DNA of 44,736 nucleotides, taken from JAFIEN01 sp051859505. GTDB taxonomy: Bacteria > Pseudomonadota > Alphaproteobacteria > Rhodobacterales > Rhodobacteraceae. The notes under the pieces were generated by a model that saw nothing but the letters and a program-made list of their open reading frames with translations, ran no database searches and was not told the origin of the DNA. This document shows positions 10,646-19,392 of this stretch, one piece after another. Position 1 is the stretch's first letter. Each line of letters begins with the position of its first letter. The position numbers were made by a program, and so were the translations under genes. The DNA is taken from contig JBHYFN010000032.1 of NCBI GenBank assembly GCA_051859505.1, positions 1 to 44,736 on the forward strand. The letters run 5' to 3'.

Positions 10646-10705
10646 TGTCCCGCCCCGGGAGGCACTGCCCGGCGCCCGGAAGCCCCGGAAGTCACTGCCC
10701 GGCCC

Positions 10706-13123
10706 CTAGTGGCGCATGCGGCTGCCATCGGCATCGAACAGAGGTTGCGTGACAAGCCGGGCCGGGCGGCGCTGGCCCAGGATCTCGATCTCGACGGCGA
10801 GGCCCTCTGCGATGGCCTCGCTGGGCAGAAAGCCGTAGGCGACGGACTGGCCGGTGAAATGCGAATAGCCGCCCGAGGTGCAGAAGCCCTGCACCTTGCC
10901 CTCCAGCCAGATCGGCTCCCAGGCGGTGACATCGGCATCCGTCGCCTCGACGATGAAGGTCGCAAGGCGGCGGGCGGGGCCGCGGGCCTTTTCCGCCATC
11001 GCGGCGGCCTTGCCGATGAAATCGGCGGGCTTGTTCAGGCGCATGAAACGGTCAAGGCCGGTCTCGGCCGGGGTATAGTCGGGGCTGAACTCGCGGCCCC
11101 AGCTGCCGAACCATTTGTCGAGCCGGAGCGACATCATCGCCCGCATCCCGAAGGGACGCAGGCCAAGATCCTGGCCCGCCTCTGACAGAACCTGCCAGAG
11201 GTGGCGGACGGACATCTGGTCGCAGAAGATCTCGTACCCCAGATCGGCGGTGTAGCTGACGCGCTGGACCAGGCAATCGGCCATGCCGACGGTCAGGCGG
11301 CGGGCATCCATGAAGCGGAAGGCCTCCGCCCCGACATCGGCGCGGGTGACGCGGGCCAGAAGGTCGCGGGCGCGGGGGCCGGCGATCTGAAAGCCCGAGC
11401 GGCTGTCGGAGATGTTCTCGACGCGGACCCCGTCCTGAAGATGCGTTTCGAACCAGCGCATGTGCCAGGCTTGCGCGCCGTAGCTGGCGGTCAGCTGGAA
11501 CTCGGTTTCCGACAGGCAGGTGACGGTGAAATCGCCGATGATCTTGCCGCTTTCCGCCAGCATCGGATTGAGCGCGATGCGCCCCTGCTTGGGGATCGTG
11601 CCCGCCATGATCCGGTCAAGCCAGTCGCGCGCCTTCGGCCCGGTCACGCGGTATTTGCCGAAATTCTGCAGCTCGTTGATGCCGACGCCCTCGCGCACGG
11701 CCATGACCTCTTGCCTTGTCGCCTCCCAGGCGTTGGAGCGGCGGAAGGTGGGGGTCTCGAACGTGGGCTCGCCGGGCAGGGCGAAGTAGTTGACGACCTC
11801 CAGCCCGTATTGCTGGCCCCAGACGGCGCGCATGTCGGTGAAGATGTCGTACATCGGCGTGGTGCGGAACGGGCGGGCGGCAGGTTTTTCCTCGTTCGGA
11901 TAGGCGACGGAAAAGCGGGTCTGGTAGTTCTCGATCACCTTGGGGACGGTGTAGCCCGGCGTCGTCCAGTTCCCGAATCGGGCCACGTCAAAGCCGCGCG
12001 GATCGCGTTCGACCTCACCCTCGATCATCCATTGGGCAAGTGCGAGGCCCATGCCGCCGCCCTGGCTGAACCCCGCCATGACAGCGCAGGCGGACCAGTA
12101 GTTGCGCAGGCCCGGCACCGGGCCGATCAGCGGATTGCCGTCGGGGGCGAAGGTGAAGGGGCCGTGGATGACGCGCTTGACGCCCGCCCGTTCGAGGACG
12201 GGAAAGCGGCGATAGGCGAAGGCGACGGAATCCTCGATCTTGTCGAATTGCTCGTTCAGGAGTTCGTGGCCGAAGCTCCAGGGCGTACCGTCGACCGACC
12301 AGGCCTCGCAGGGGTGTTCGTAGAAACCGATGCAGAGGCCGCGGCCCTCTTGCCGCAGGTAGCTTTCGCCGCCCGGGTCCATCACATGGGGGAATTCCTG
12401 GCCGCGGTTGTAGATCTCGGGGATGTCGTCGGTGACAAGGTATTGATGCGCCATCGGGAGGAGGGGGAGGTCGAGGCCCGCCATCGCCGCCACCGCGCGC
12501 GCCCGGAGGCCGGCGGCGTTGACGACATGTTCTGCATGGATCGTGCCCTTTTCGGTGACCACGTCCCAGGTGCCGTCGGGGCGGGGGTTGGTTTCCAGCA
12601 CGCGGTTGTGCAGCACGATCTCGGCGCCGCCCATGCGGGCGGCCCTGGCATAGGCATGGGTGGTGCCGGAGGGGTCAAGGTGGCCGTCGAGCGGATCGTA
12701 GAGCGCGCCGATTATGCCGGCGGTGTTGACCAGCCCGTCGGTCATCTTGGCGACCTCGTCGGGGGTGAGGATTTCGGTGTCGAGCCCCATGTAGCGGTGC
12801 TTGGCGCGTTCGGCCTTGAGCATGTCGAAGCGCTCTTCGGTATCGGCCAGCGTGATGCCGCCGACATGGTGCAGGCCGCAGGACATGCCGGTCAGCGCCT
12901 CGAGCTCTTTGTAGAGGCGGATGGTGTAGCCCTGAAGGGCTGCCATGTTGGTGTCGCCGTTCAGCGTATGGAAGCCGCCGGCGGCGTGCCAGGTCGAGCC
13001 GGAGGTCAGGTCCGAGCGTTCGATCAGCATCACGTCGGACCAGCCGAGTTTCGTCAGGTGGTAGAGGACGGAACAGCCGACGACGCCTCCGCCGATCACG
13101 GCAACGCGGGTGGTGGTTTTCAT
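10706..13123 (-). CDS. dimethylglycine/sarcosine dehydrogenase-type FAD protein with GcvT domain
   Basis: An 805-residue flavoprotein that demethylates an N-methylated glycine derivative and hands the one-carbon unit to tetrahydrofolate. The N-terminal DAO-type FAD domain has GGGVVG at 11-16 and SGSTWHAAGG at 41-50; His46 aligns with the histidine that carries covalent FAD in mammalian dimethylglycine dehydrogenase. The C-terminal half (about 430-800) is a GcvT-like folate-binding region with GVGINELQNFGKYRVTGP, SYTADLGYEIFC and SWGREFSPDYTPAETGLDR. Length and order match the dimethylglycine dehydrogenase family. The start has CCGGAGC upstream and a perfect inverted repeat just beyond that. 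Substrate (dimethylglycine, sarcosine or a relative) is not fixed by sequence alone. Confidence 0.88.
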   Translation of the reverse strand: MKTTTRVAVIGGGVVGCSVLYHLTKLGWSDVMLIERSDLTSGSTWHAAGGFHTLNGDTNMAALQGYTIRLYKELEALTGMSCGLHHVGGITLADTEERFDMLKAERAKHRYMGLDTEILTPDEVAKMTDGLVNTAGIIGALYDPLDGHLDPSGTTHAYARAARMGGAEIVLHNRVLETNPRPDGTWDVVTEKGTIHAEHVVNAAGLRARAVAAMAGLDLPLLPMAHQYLVTDDIPEIYNRGQEFPHVMDPGGESYLRQEGRGLCIGFYEHPCEAWSVDGTPWSFGHELLNEQFDKIEDSVAFAYRRFPVLERAGVKRVIHGPFTFAPDGNPLIGPVPGLRNYWSACAVMAGFSQGGGMGLALAQWMIEGEVERDPRGFDVARFGNWTTPGYTVPKVIENYQTRFSVAYPNEEKPAARPFRTTPMYDIFTDMRAVWGQQYGLEVVNYFALPGEPTFETPTFRRSNAWEATRQEVMAVREGVGINELQNFGKYRVTGPKARDWLDRIMAGTIPKQGRIALNPMLAESGKIIGDFTVTCLSETEFQLTASYGAQAWHMRWFETHLQDGVRVENISDSRSGFQIAGPRARDLLARVTRADVGAEAFRFMDARRLTVGMADCLVQRVSYTADLGYEIFCDQMSVRHLWQVLSEAGQDLGLRPFGMRAMMSLRLDKWFGSWGREFSPDYTPAETGLDRFMRLNKPADFIGKAAAMAEKARGPARRLATFIVEATDADVTAWEPIWLEGKVQGFCTSGGYSHFTGQSVAYGFLPSEAIAEGLAVEIEILGQRRPARLVTQPLFDADGSRMRH

Positions 13124-13140
13124 GGGAATGAGCTCCGGTT

Positions 13141-13168
13141 CATGCTGGGGGCAGGATTCCCCAGCATG
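13141..13168. promoter_or_regulatory. perfect 10-bp inverted repeat before the dimethylglycine-dehydrogenase-type gene
   Basis: CATGCTGGGG (13141-13150) and CCCCAGCATG (13159-13168) are perfect complements around an 8-base spacer. The repeat starts 18 bases upstream of the start codon at 13123 and abuts the ribosome site. It could be an operator or an mRNA stem. Confidence 0.6.
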
Positions 13169-13276
13169 CGGCGCAAGGATTGGTCAAAGGCGACGGGAAA
13201 TGTCGCGGTCGGAACATGGAGGCGCCGTGGTGGGGAATTGGGTGCTGGCCGTGCCGCTGGGTCGATACATGGGCGG

Positions 13277-13400
13277 GCAGAAATTTTGCAAATTTCTGCC
13301 GGGGGGGGGGGGGGGGGGCCCCCCCCCCGCGCCCCCCCCCCCGGCTCTGCCCCCCGGCCTGCGGCCTCCCCCCGGGATATTTTTGAACAAAAGAAGCAGG
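13277..13400. repeat. composite extragenic element: AT palindrome, G/C tracts, GGGATATTT core
   Basis: The 337-base gap 13124-13460 has no gene. This part holds the palindrome GCAGAAATTT-TGC-AAATTTCTGC (13277-13299), then G18 (13301-13318), C10, GCG and C11. GGCTCTGCCCCCCGG follows, then the core CCCCCCGGGATATTTTTGAACAAAAGAAGCAGG (13368-13400). The core recurs at 32292-32323 (inverted) and 37886-37918. The palindrome type recurs at 19313, 24326, 24351, 44469 and 44702. The long homopolymers may be miscounted by sequencing. Confidence 0.8.
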
Positions 13401-13460
13401 GGCGGAGAGGGGGCGGAGAGGGTCGGCCCGGTTTTCGCCCGCCGGTGCTGTCCGGCAGTT

Positions 13461-14015
13461 TCAGGGGATGATGCGGGTGTATTTGGTGCCTTCGATCGTG
13501 GCGCCGACGCGCAGGCCGGTCTGGGCGAAGACCACCGCGATCACCGGCGAGAGCGAGGTCGTCGTTTCGGCCCGCAGCATTTCGCCCTGATCGTTGATCG
13601 CATAGACGATATTGGCCCCCGCGGCCCAGCCGGGCGAGGAGCGGAATTCGGCCAGCGCGTCCTGGGTCATGAAGAAGAGGACATGGCTGAACTGCTGCGC
13701 GCCGATCTGGAAACCGGCGCTGGCGGCGGCGGCGGAGTAGTAATCCACCGTCGAGGGGCCGATGCGCAGGGCGCCGCGCCCGTAGGAGCCGCCGAAGCCG
13801 ATGCCGGCTTCCGTCACCAACGGCATCACCAGCATGCCGGCGGCCTTGTCGGCAAGGTCGCGCGTGCCGGGATAGGTGGAATACATATAGGCCAGCGTGC
13901 TGTCGACGCGGGCGTCGATCGTGGCGGGGCCGGGGCTGCCGATGCCGTTGCCGCAGCCAGCCAGCGCGAGGGTCATCAGAGCGCCACTGATGAAGACGCG
14001 ACGAGTGGATGTCAT
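13461..14015 (-). CDS. SYLF-domain (YSC84-like) lipoprotein
   Basis: A 184-residue exported lipoprotein with a SYLF/YSC84 lipid-binding-type domain. ATG 14015 is chosen because AAGGGCAG lies just upstream. The N-terminus TSTRRVFISGALMTLALAGC has a lipobox ending at Cys21, and TRRVFISG resembles a twin-arginine signal. The SYLF domain shows YSTYPGTRDLADKAAGMLVMP, GFGGSYGRGALRIG, GFQIGAQQFSHVLFFMT and INDQGEMLRAE. The family binds phosphoinositides in eukaryotes; the bacterial role is unclear. It would sit on the periplasmic side of a membrane. Located downstream of hemB on the same strand with a 129-base gap. Confidence 0.85.
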   Translation of the reverse strand: MTSTRRVFISGALMTLALAGCGNGIGSPGPATIDARVDSTLAYMYSTYPGTRDLADKAAGMLVMPLVTEAGIGFGGSYGRGALRIGPSTVDYYSAAAASAGFQIGAQQFSHVLFFMTQDALAEFRSSPGWAAGANIVYAINDQGEMLRAETTTSLSPVIAVVFAQTGLRVGATIEGTKYTRIIP

Positions 14016-14144
14016 GTTCTGCCCTTTCAGCCTCATGGTCCTTGTGTCCGGACCTTGCGGGCACACAATATCCCGTTTGTGCGCCCCTGTCACCCCGGCA
14101 GGCGGGGCCGGGCGCCTCTGGGCGGCGGATCGCCGGGCGGGGCC

Positions 14145-15143
14145 TCAGCCGTTGAGGATCCGGGCCGCCTCGGGGGCGAAATAGGTCAGGATCCCGTCGC
14201 AGCCGGCGCGTTTGAAGCAGGTCAGGCTTTCGAGCATGACCTTTTCGCCGTCGATCCAGCCATTGGCCGCGGCCGCGCGGATCATCGCATATTCGCCCGA
14301 GACCTGATAGGCGAAGGTCGGCACGCCGAAGGCCTCCTTCACCCGGCGGCAGATATCGAGATAGGGCATGCCGGGTTTGACCATGACCATGTCGGCGCCT
14401 TCGGTCAGGTCGCGTTCGATCAGGCGCAGCGCCTCGGCGGAATTGGCGGGGTCCATCTGGTAGGTCTTCTTGTCGCCCTTCAGCGCGGCCGAGGCGCCCA
14501 CCGCATCGCGGAACGGCCCGTAGAAGGCCGAGGCGTATTTCGCGGCATAAGAGAGGATCGTCACATCGACATGGCCCTCTGCCTCGAGCGCCGTGCGGAT
14601 CGCGCCGATCCGGCCGTCCATCATGTCGGAGGGGCCGAGGATATCGGCCCCCGCCTCGGCCTGGGCAAGCGCCATGCGGACCAGCGCCTCGACGGTGCGG
14701 TCGTTGACGATCCGGCCATCCTCGACAAAGCCGTCATGGCCGTTGATGTTGTAGGGGTCGAGCGCGATATCGGTCATCACCGCAATGTCGGGGACCGCGT
14801 CCTTGATCGCGCGGATCGCGCGGTTGGCGATGTTGTCGGGGTTCCAGGCCTCGGCGCAATCCTCGGTGCGCGCCTCCATCGCGGTATAGGGAAAGAGGCA
14901 GATCGCGGGGATGCCGAGGGCATGGGCCTCGCGCGCGGCGCGGGCGATGCGGTCGACGGTCTTGCGGGTGACGCCGGGCATCGAGGGGACGGGGGTTTCG
15001 TCATCCGTCCCGGCCATGACGAAGACGGGCCAGATGAAATCGGTCGGATCCAGATGGGTTTCGCGCACCAGCGCGCGCAGCGCCGCACCGGAGCGGACGC
15101 GGCGAAGGCGGGCGGCGGGGAAGGGGGCGACGGTCGGTTTCAT
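14145..15143 (-). CDS. hemB: delta-aminolevulinic acid dehydratase (porphobilinogen synthase)
   Basis: Condenses two 5-aminolevulinate molecules to porphobilinogen (EC 4.2.1.24), a shared step to haem, bacteriochlorophyll and the corrin ring built upon by CobB. The 332 residues include the Schiff-base lysine region MVMVKPGMPYLDI and the second lysine in SYAAKYASAFYGPFR. The zinc-cysteine triplet of E. coli-type enzymes is replaced: MTDIALDPYNINGHDG has Asp and Ala, as in magnesium-type or metal-independent alphaproteobacterial forms. ATG 15143 has AAAGG upstream. It diverges from the small membrane protein gene preceding mfd. Confidence 0.96.
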   Translation of the reverse strand: MKPTVAPFPAARLRRVRSGAALRALVRETHLDPTDFIWPVFVMAGTDDETPVPSMPGVTRKTVDRIARAAREAHALGIPAICLFPYTAMEARTEDCAEAWNPDNIANRAIRAIKDAVPDIAVMTDIALDPYNINGHDGFVEDGRIVNDRTVEALVRMALAQAEAGADILGPSDMMDGRIGAIRTALEAEGHVDVTILSYAAKYASAFYGPFRDAVGASAALKGDKKTYQMDPANSAEALRLIERDLTEGADMVMVKPGMPYLDICRRVKEAFGVPTFAYQVSGEYAMIRAAAANGWIDGEKVMLESLTCFKRAGCDGILTYFAPEAARILNG

Positions 15144-15265
15144 GATCTTGGCCTTTCTGTCACACAATGTTGGGTGCCACGGATCGGGGGGCTTCACAAG
15201 TCTGGGCAAGGCGTGGGCCCCGCGCTAGGTTCCGCGCGACTGCCGCAAGCGAGGCTTCTGCTGCC

Positions 15266-15793
15266 TTGGACCTGACCAAGACCCTTTTCGACACGATCTC
15301 GACCAGGTCGTTCTCCAGCCTGTGGTACTGGATCGTGCTGGCTGTGGCCTGGTCCTCGGCCAGCCATTACGTCATGGGCGTGCCCTATGACATGATCCAG
15401 CGCGCGCGCCGGCAGGGCGGGCAGGCGCTGGAGGACATGGAGGATCTGGTCCGGATCAACGTCAACCGGCTGATCTATATCATGGAGGTCTCGGGGGTGT
15501 TCCTTCTGGGCTTCGTGGCGTTCATCCTGACGGTTCTGGCGACGCTGGCGATCTGGTACGGGGTCGAGTTTGCCCAGGCCGTGCTGCTGATCGCGGCGCC
15601 GATGACCTTTGTCGGCTGGCTCGGGATGCGGCTGGCCTATCGTCTGGCGGAAGAGGAGCCGCGCGCCGAGGCTTTGTTCAAGCCGCTGATCCGGCACAGG
15701 TTCTGGACCCAGGTGGTGGGCATGATCTCGATCTTCGTGAGCGCGATGTACGGGATGTACAAGAACCTTGTCGTGGCCTTTCCGGTGTTCTGA
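15266..15793 (+). CDS. small integral membrane protein (often named component of SufBCD complex)
   Basis: About 175 residues with four hydrophobic segments (roughly 17-35, 77-97, 102-122 and 150-165). The start TRSFSSLWYWIVLAVAWSSASHYVMGVPYD is typical of a Rhodobacterales family carried in databases as component of SufBCD complex. That name has little support in the sequence, since there is no iron-sulfur or Suf motif. No ATG stands close to the conserved start. TTG 15266 gives MDLTKTLFDT and has AGCGAGGC about 10 bases before it, while ATG 15167 would add 33 unconserved residues. It precedes mfd by 50 bases on the same strand. Confidence 0.75.
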   Translation: MDLTKTLFDTISTRSFSSLWYWIVLAVAWSSASHYVMGVPYDMIQRARRQGGQALEDMEDLVRINVNRLIYIMEVSGVFLLGFVAFILTVLATLAIWYGVEFAQAVLLIAAPMTFVGWLGMRLAYRLAEEEPRAEALFKPLIRHRFWTQVVGMISIFVSAMYGMYKNLVVAFPVF

Positions 15794-15843
15794 GGCCGGG
15801 CCTGGTGGTTGACACTGCCGGCCCGCCGCGTAGGTCAGCGCGC

Positions 15844-18800
15844 ATGATCCAGTCTGCCAGCCCTGTCACCGTCAGCGGCGCGCCCGAAGGGTTCGACGCG
15901 AAACTGATCCTGTCCGAGATTGCGCGCAGCGCCGGCCCGGTCCTGCATGTCGCGCGCGACGATCGCAGGCTGGCGGCGATGCAGGCGGCGCTGGCCTTTT
16001 TCGACCCCGCGATGCCGGTCTTCGTCTTTCCGGCCTGGGATTGCCTGCCCTATGACCGCGTCTCGCCCAATGCCGAAGTGTCGGCCGCGCGGATGGCGAC
16101 TCTGGCGGCGCTGACCCATGCGATGCCCGAACGTTTCGTGCTGCTGACCACGCTCAATGCGGCGACCCAGCGGGTGCCGGCGCGCGATCTGGTGCGCGCC
16201 TCGGCCTTTGCCGCGCGGGTGGGCAGCCGGGTCGACGAGGCGGGCCTGCGGGATTTCCTGGTGCGGATGGGTTTCACCCAAAGCCCCACGGTGGTCGAGC
16301 CCGGCGATTACGCGGTGCGGGGCGGGATCATCGACATCTTTCCGCCGGGGCATGAGGGGCCGGTGCGGCTTGATTTCTTCGGCGATGTGCTGGACGGGGC
16401 GCGGCGGTTCGACCCGGCGACCCAGCGGACGACCGAAAAGCTCGACCTGGTCGAGCTTGCCCCGGTTTCCGAGATCGTGCTTGACGAGGCGGCGATCACG
16501 CGGTTCCGGCAAAGCTACCGGATCGAGTTTGGCGCGGCCGGCACGGATGATCCGCTTTACGAGGCGGTCAGCGCGGGGCGCAAACATGCCGGGATGGAGC
16601 ATTGGCTGGGCTTTTTCCACGACCGGCTGGAAAGCCTGTTCGACTATCTGCCGCAGGCCACGGTGACGCTGGACGACCAGATCACCCCGACCCGGGTCGC
16701 GCGCTGGACGGCGATCACCGACCAGTACGAAACCCGCAGCCTTGCCCTGTCGCAGAAGGGGCGGCTCGACACGGTCTACAAGCCCGCGCCTCCGGGGCTT
16801 CTGTATCTTGACGATGCGGCCTGGGAGGCGGCGGTGGGCGGTCGGCGCGTGATGCAGTTCAACGCGCTGCCTTTGCCCCTGGGCCTTGGGGTGACGGATG
16901 CGGGCGGGCGGATCGGGCGGGATTTCGCGCCTGAACGCCAGCAGGAAAAGACCAACCTCTTCAAGGCTCTGGTGGATCATGTCACGGCGCGTCAGGCGGC
17001 GGGGCCGGTGGTCATCGCCAGCTATTCCGAAGGCGCGCGCGAGCGGCTGACCGGGCTGATCGAGGATGAGGGGATCGGCGAGACGATCCCGGTTTCCGAT
17101 TTCGGCCGGGTCGGCAAGCGCGGCGTGCATCTCGCGGTCTGGCCGCTGGAACACGGGTTCGAGGCCGAGGGGCTGACCGTCATTTCCGAGCAGGACGTTC
17201 TGGGCGACCGGCTGATCCGTCAGACCCGGCGCAAGAAGCGGGCCGAGAACTTCCTGACCGAGGCACAAAGCCTGTCGCCCGGCGATCTGGTCGTCCATGT
17301 CGATCACGGCGTCGGGCGGTATCAGGGGCTCGAGGTGATCCGCGCGGCGGGGGCGGCGCATGAATGCCTGGCCCTCGAATATGCCGAAGGGGCGAAGCTC
17401 TATCTTCCGGTCGAGAATATCGAGCTTCTGAGCCGCTATGGCCATGAAGAGGGCCTGCTCGACAAGCTGGGCGGCGGCGCCTGGCAGGCCAAGAAGGCGC
17501 GGATGAAGGAACGCCTGCGCCAGATGGCCGAGCGTCTGATCCGGGTCGCGGCCGAACGTGCGCTGCGCAAGGCGCCCGAACTGACCCCGCCGGACGAGAT
17601 CTGGGACCAGTTCCTCGCCCGCTTTCCCTATGCCGAGACGGATGACCAGTTGCAGGCGATCGAGGATGTGCTGGGCGATCTGGATTCGGGCCGCCCGATG
17701 GACCGGCTGATCTGCGGCGATGTGGGTTTCGGCAAGACCGAGGTGGCGATCCGCGCGGCCTTTGTCGCGGCCATGTCGGGGGTGCAGGTGGCGATCATCG
17801 CGCCCACGACGCTGCTGGCGCGGCAGCATTACAAGGGCTTTGCCGAACGCTTCCGCGGCTTTCCGATCCAGGTCCGGCCGCTGTCGCGCTTTGTCTCGGC
17901 CCGCGATGCGCAGGCCACGCGCGAGGGGCTGGCGGCCGGCACGGTGGATATCGTCGTCGGCACCCATGCGCTTCTGGCCAAGGGGATCCGGTTTCACAAC
18001 CTGGGCCTCCTGATCATCGACGAGGAGCAGCATTTCGGCGTGGCCCACAAGGAACGGCTGAAGCAACTGCGCTCGGATGTGCATGTGCTTACGCTGACGG
18101 CGACGCCGATCCCGCGGACGCTGCAGCAATCGCTCTCGGGGATGCGGGATCTGTCGATCATCGGCACGCCGCCGATCGACCGGCTGGCGATCCGCACCTA
18201 TGTCAGCGAGTTCGACTCGATCACCATCCGCGAGGCGCTGTTGCGCGAACATTACCGGGGCGGGCAAAGCTTCTTCGTCGTGCCCCGCATCGCCGATCTG
18301 CCCGAGATCGAGGACTGGCTGAAGCGCGAAATGCCCGAGGTTTCGGTCGTGGTGGCGCATGGACAGATGGCGGCGGGCGAGCTTGATGACCGGATGAACG
18401 CCTTTTACGACGGCAAGTTCGATGTGCTTCTGGCCACGACCATCGTGGAATCCGGCCTCGACATCCCGACCGCAAACACGATGATCGTGCATCGCGCCGA
18501 TATGTTCGGCCTGGCCCAGCTTTATCAGATCCGGGGGCGGGTCGGCCGGTCCAAGACGCGCGCCTATGCCTATCTGACAACGAAACCGCGCCAGAAACTG
18601 ACCCCCGGCGCGGAAAAGCGGCTGCGCGTGCTGGGCAGCCTCGATACGCTGGGCGCGGGCTTCACGCTGGCCAGTCAGGATCTTGATATCCGTGGCGCGG
18701 GCAACCTTCTGGGCGAGGAGCAGTCGGGCCATATCAACGAGGTGGGCTTCGAGCTCTATCAGCAGATGCTGGAGGACGAGATCGCCCGGCTGCGCTCGGG

Positions 18801-19308
18801 CCAGGGCGAGGGGATGGTCGAGGAGGATGGCCACTGGGCGCCGCAGATCAACCTTGGCGTGCCGGTGCTGATCCCCGAGGCCTATATCCCCGATCTCGAC
18901 GTGCGGCTGGGGCTGTATCGGCGGCTCTCGGCGCTGTCGACCAAGGTCGAGCTCGAAGGCTTTGCCGCCGAGCTGATCGACCGTTTCGGCCCGCTCCCGC
19001 GCGAGGTGAACACGCTTCTGCTGATCGTGCGGATCAAGGCGATGTGCAAACGCGCCGGGATCGCCAAGCTGGATGGCGGGCCGAAAGGCGCCACGATCCA
19101 GTTCCACAACGACAAGTTCGCCTCGCCCGCGGTGCTGGTCGATTTCATCCAGGCGCAGGAGGGGCTGGCCAAGGTGCGCGACAACAAGATCGTCGTGCGG
19201 CGCGACTGGAAGAGCGAGGCCGACAAGATCAAGGGCGCCTTCGCCCTGGCCCGGGATCTGGCCGACAGGTTGGCGGCCGAGAAGAAGGCGAAGGCCACGC
19301 CGGCCTGA
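15844..19308 (+). CDS. mfd: transcription-repair coupling factor Mfd
   Basis: A 1154-residue ATP-dependent DNA translocase that removes RNA polymerase stalled at lesions and recruits UvrA. Domains in order: UvrB-like UvrA-binding region (about 1-340); the CarD-like RNA-polymerase interaction domain from about 480 (PGDLVVHVDHGVGRYQGLE); the RecG-like helicase core with Walker A GDVGFGKTE (625-633), DEEQ (726-729), LTATPIPRTL, VESGLDIPTANT and QIRGRVGRS; then the C-terminal TRCF domain. ATG 15844 is favoured over one 39 bases earlier because MIQSASPVTVSG matches the usual N-terminus. The gene ends just before a perfect 24-bp palindrome and converges on the MFS gene. Confidence 0.97.
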   Translation: MIQSASPVTVSGAPEGFDAKLILSEIARSAGPVLHVARDDRRLAAMQAALAFFDPAMPVFVFPAWDCLPYDRVSPNAEVSAARMATLAALTHAMPERFVLLTTLNAATQRVPARDLVRASAFAARVGSRVDEAGLRDFLVRMGFTQSPTVVEPGDYAVRGGIIDIFPPGHEGPVRLDFFGDVLDGARRFDPATQRTTEKLDLVELAPVSEIVLDEAAITRFRQSYRIEFGAAGTDDPLYEAVSAGRKHAGMEHWLGFFHDRLESLFDYLPQATVTLDDQITPTRVARWTAITDQYETRSLALSQKGRLDTVYKPAPPGLLYLDDAAWEAAVGGRRVMQFNALPLPLGLGVTDAGGRIGRDFAPERQQEKTNLFKALVDHVTARQAAGPVVIASYSEGARERLTGLIEDEGIGETIPVSDFGRVGKRGVHLAVWPLEHGFEAEGLTVISEQDVLGDRLIRQTRRKKRAENFLTEAQSLSPGDLVVHVDHGVGRYQGLEVIRAAGAAHECLALEYAEGAKLYLPVENIELLSRYGHEEGLLDKLGGGAWQAKKARMKERLRQMAERLIRVAAERALRKAPELTPPDEIWDQFLARFPYAETDDQLQAIEDVLGDLDSGRPMDRLICGDVGFGKTEVAIRAAFVAAMSGVQVAIIAPTTLLARQHYKGFAERFRGFPIQVRPLSRFVSARDAQATREGLAAGTVDIVVGTHALLAKGIRFHNLGLLIIDEEQHFGVAHKERLKQLRSDVHVLTLTATPIPRTLQQSLSGMRDLSIIGTPPIDRLAIRTYVSEFDSITIREALLREHYRGGQSFFVVPRIADLPEIEDWLKREMPEVSVVVAHGQMAAGELDDRMNAFYDGKFDVLLATTIVESGLDIPTANTMIVHRADMFGLAQLYQIRGRVGRSKTRAYAYLTTKPRQKLTPGAEKRLRVLGSLDTLGAGFTLASQDLDIRGAGNLLGEEQSGHINEVGFELYQQMLEDEIARLRSGQGEGMVEEDGHWAPQINLGVPVLIPEAYIPDLDVRLGLYRRLSALSTKVELEGFAAELIDRFGPLPREVNTLLLIVRIKAMCKRAGIAKLDGGPKGATIQFHNDKFASPAVLVDFIQAQEGLAKVRDNKIVVRRDWKSEADKIKGAFALARDLADRLAAEKKAKATPA

Positions 19309-19312
19309 GGCA

Positions 19313-19336
19313 GGTCGAATTTGGCCAAATTCGACC
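19313..19336. terminator. perfect 24-bp palindrome between convergent mfd and MFS genes
   Basis: GGTCGAATTTGGCCAAATTCGACC starts 4 bases after the mfd stop. It is self-complementary over its whole length and belongs to the AAATTT-type palindrome family of this window. Position suggests bidirectional termination; there is no T tract. Confidence 0.65.
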
Positions 19337-19392
19337 GCGCGCGCCCTGGGGGCCATGGTCTATTGTGGAAAAATTCGACCCCGGCGCCGCGG

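Noticed and set aside
15167..15265. ATG 15167 as the start of the small membrane protein
   Set aside because: The added 33 residues are Arg/Ala-rich and unlike the family N-terminus; a TTG at 15266 with a purine-rich site fits better.
15835..19356. 1173-codon open frame on the minus strand opposite mfd
   Set aside because: It mirrors mfd codon structure in a GC-rich genome, is rich in Arg/His/Pro/Gln with no domain or ribosome site, and mfd itself is unmistakable.
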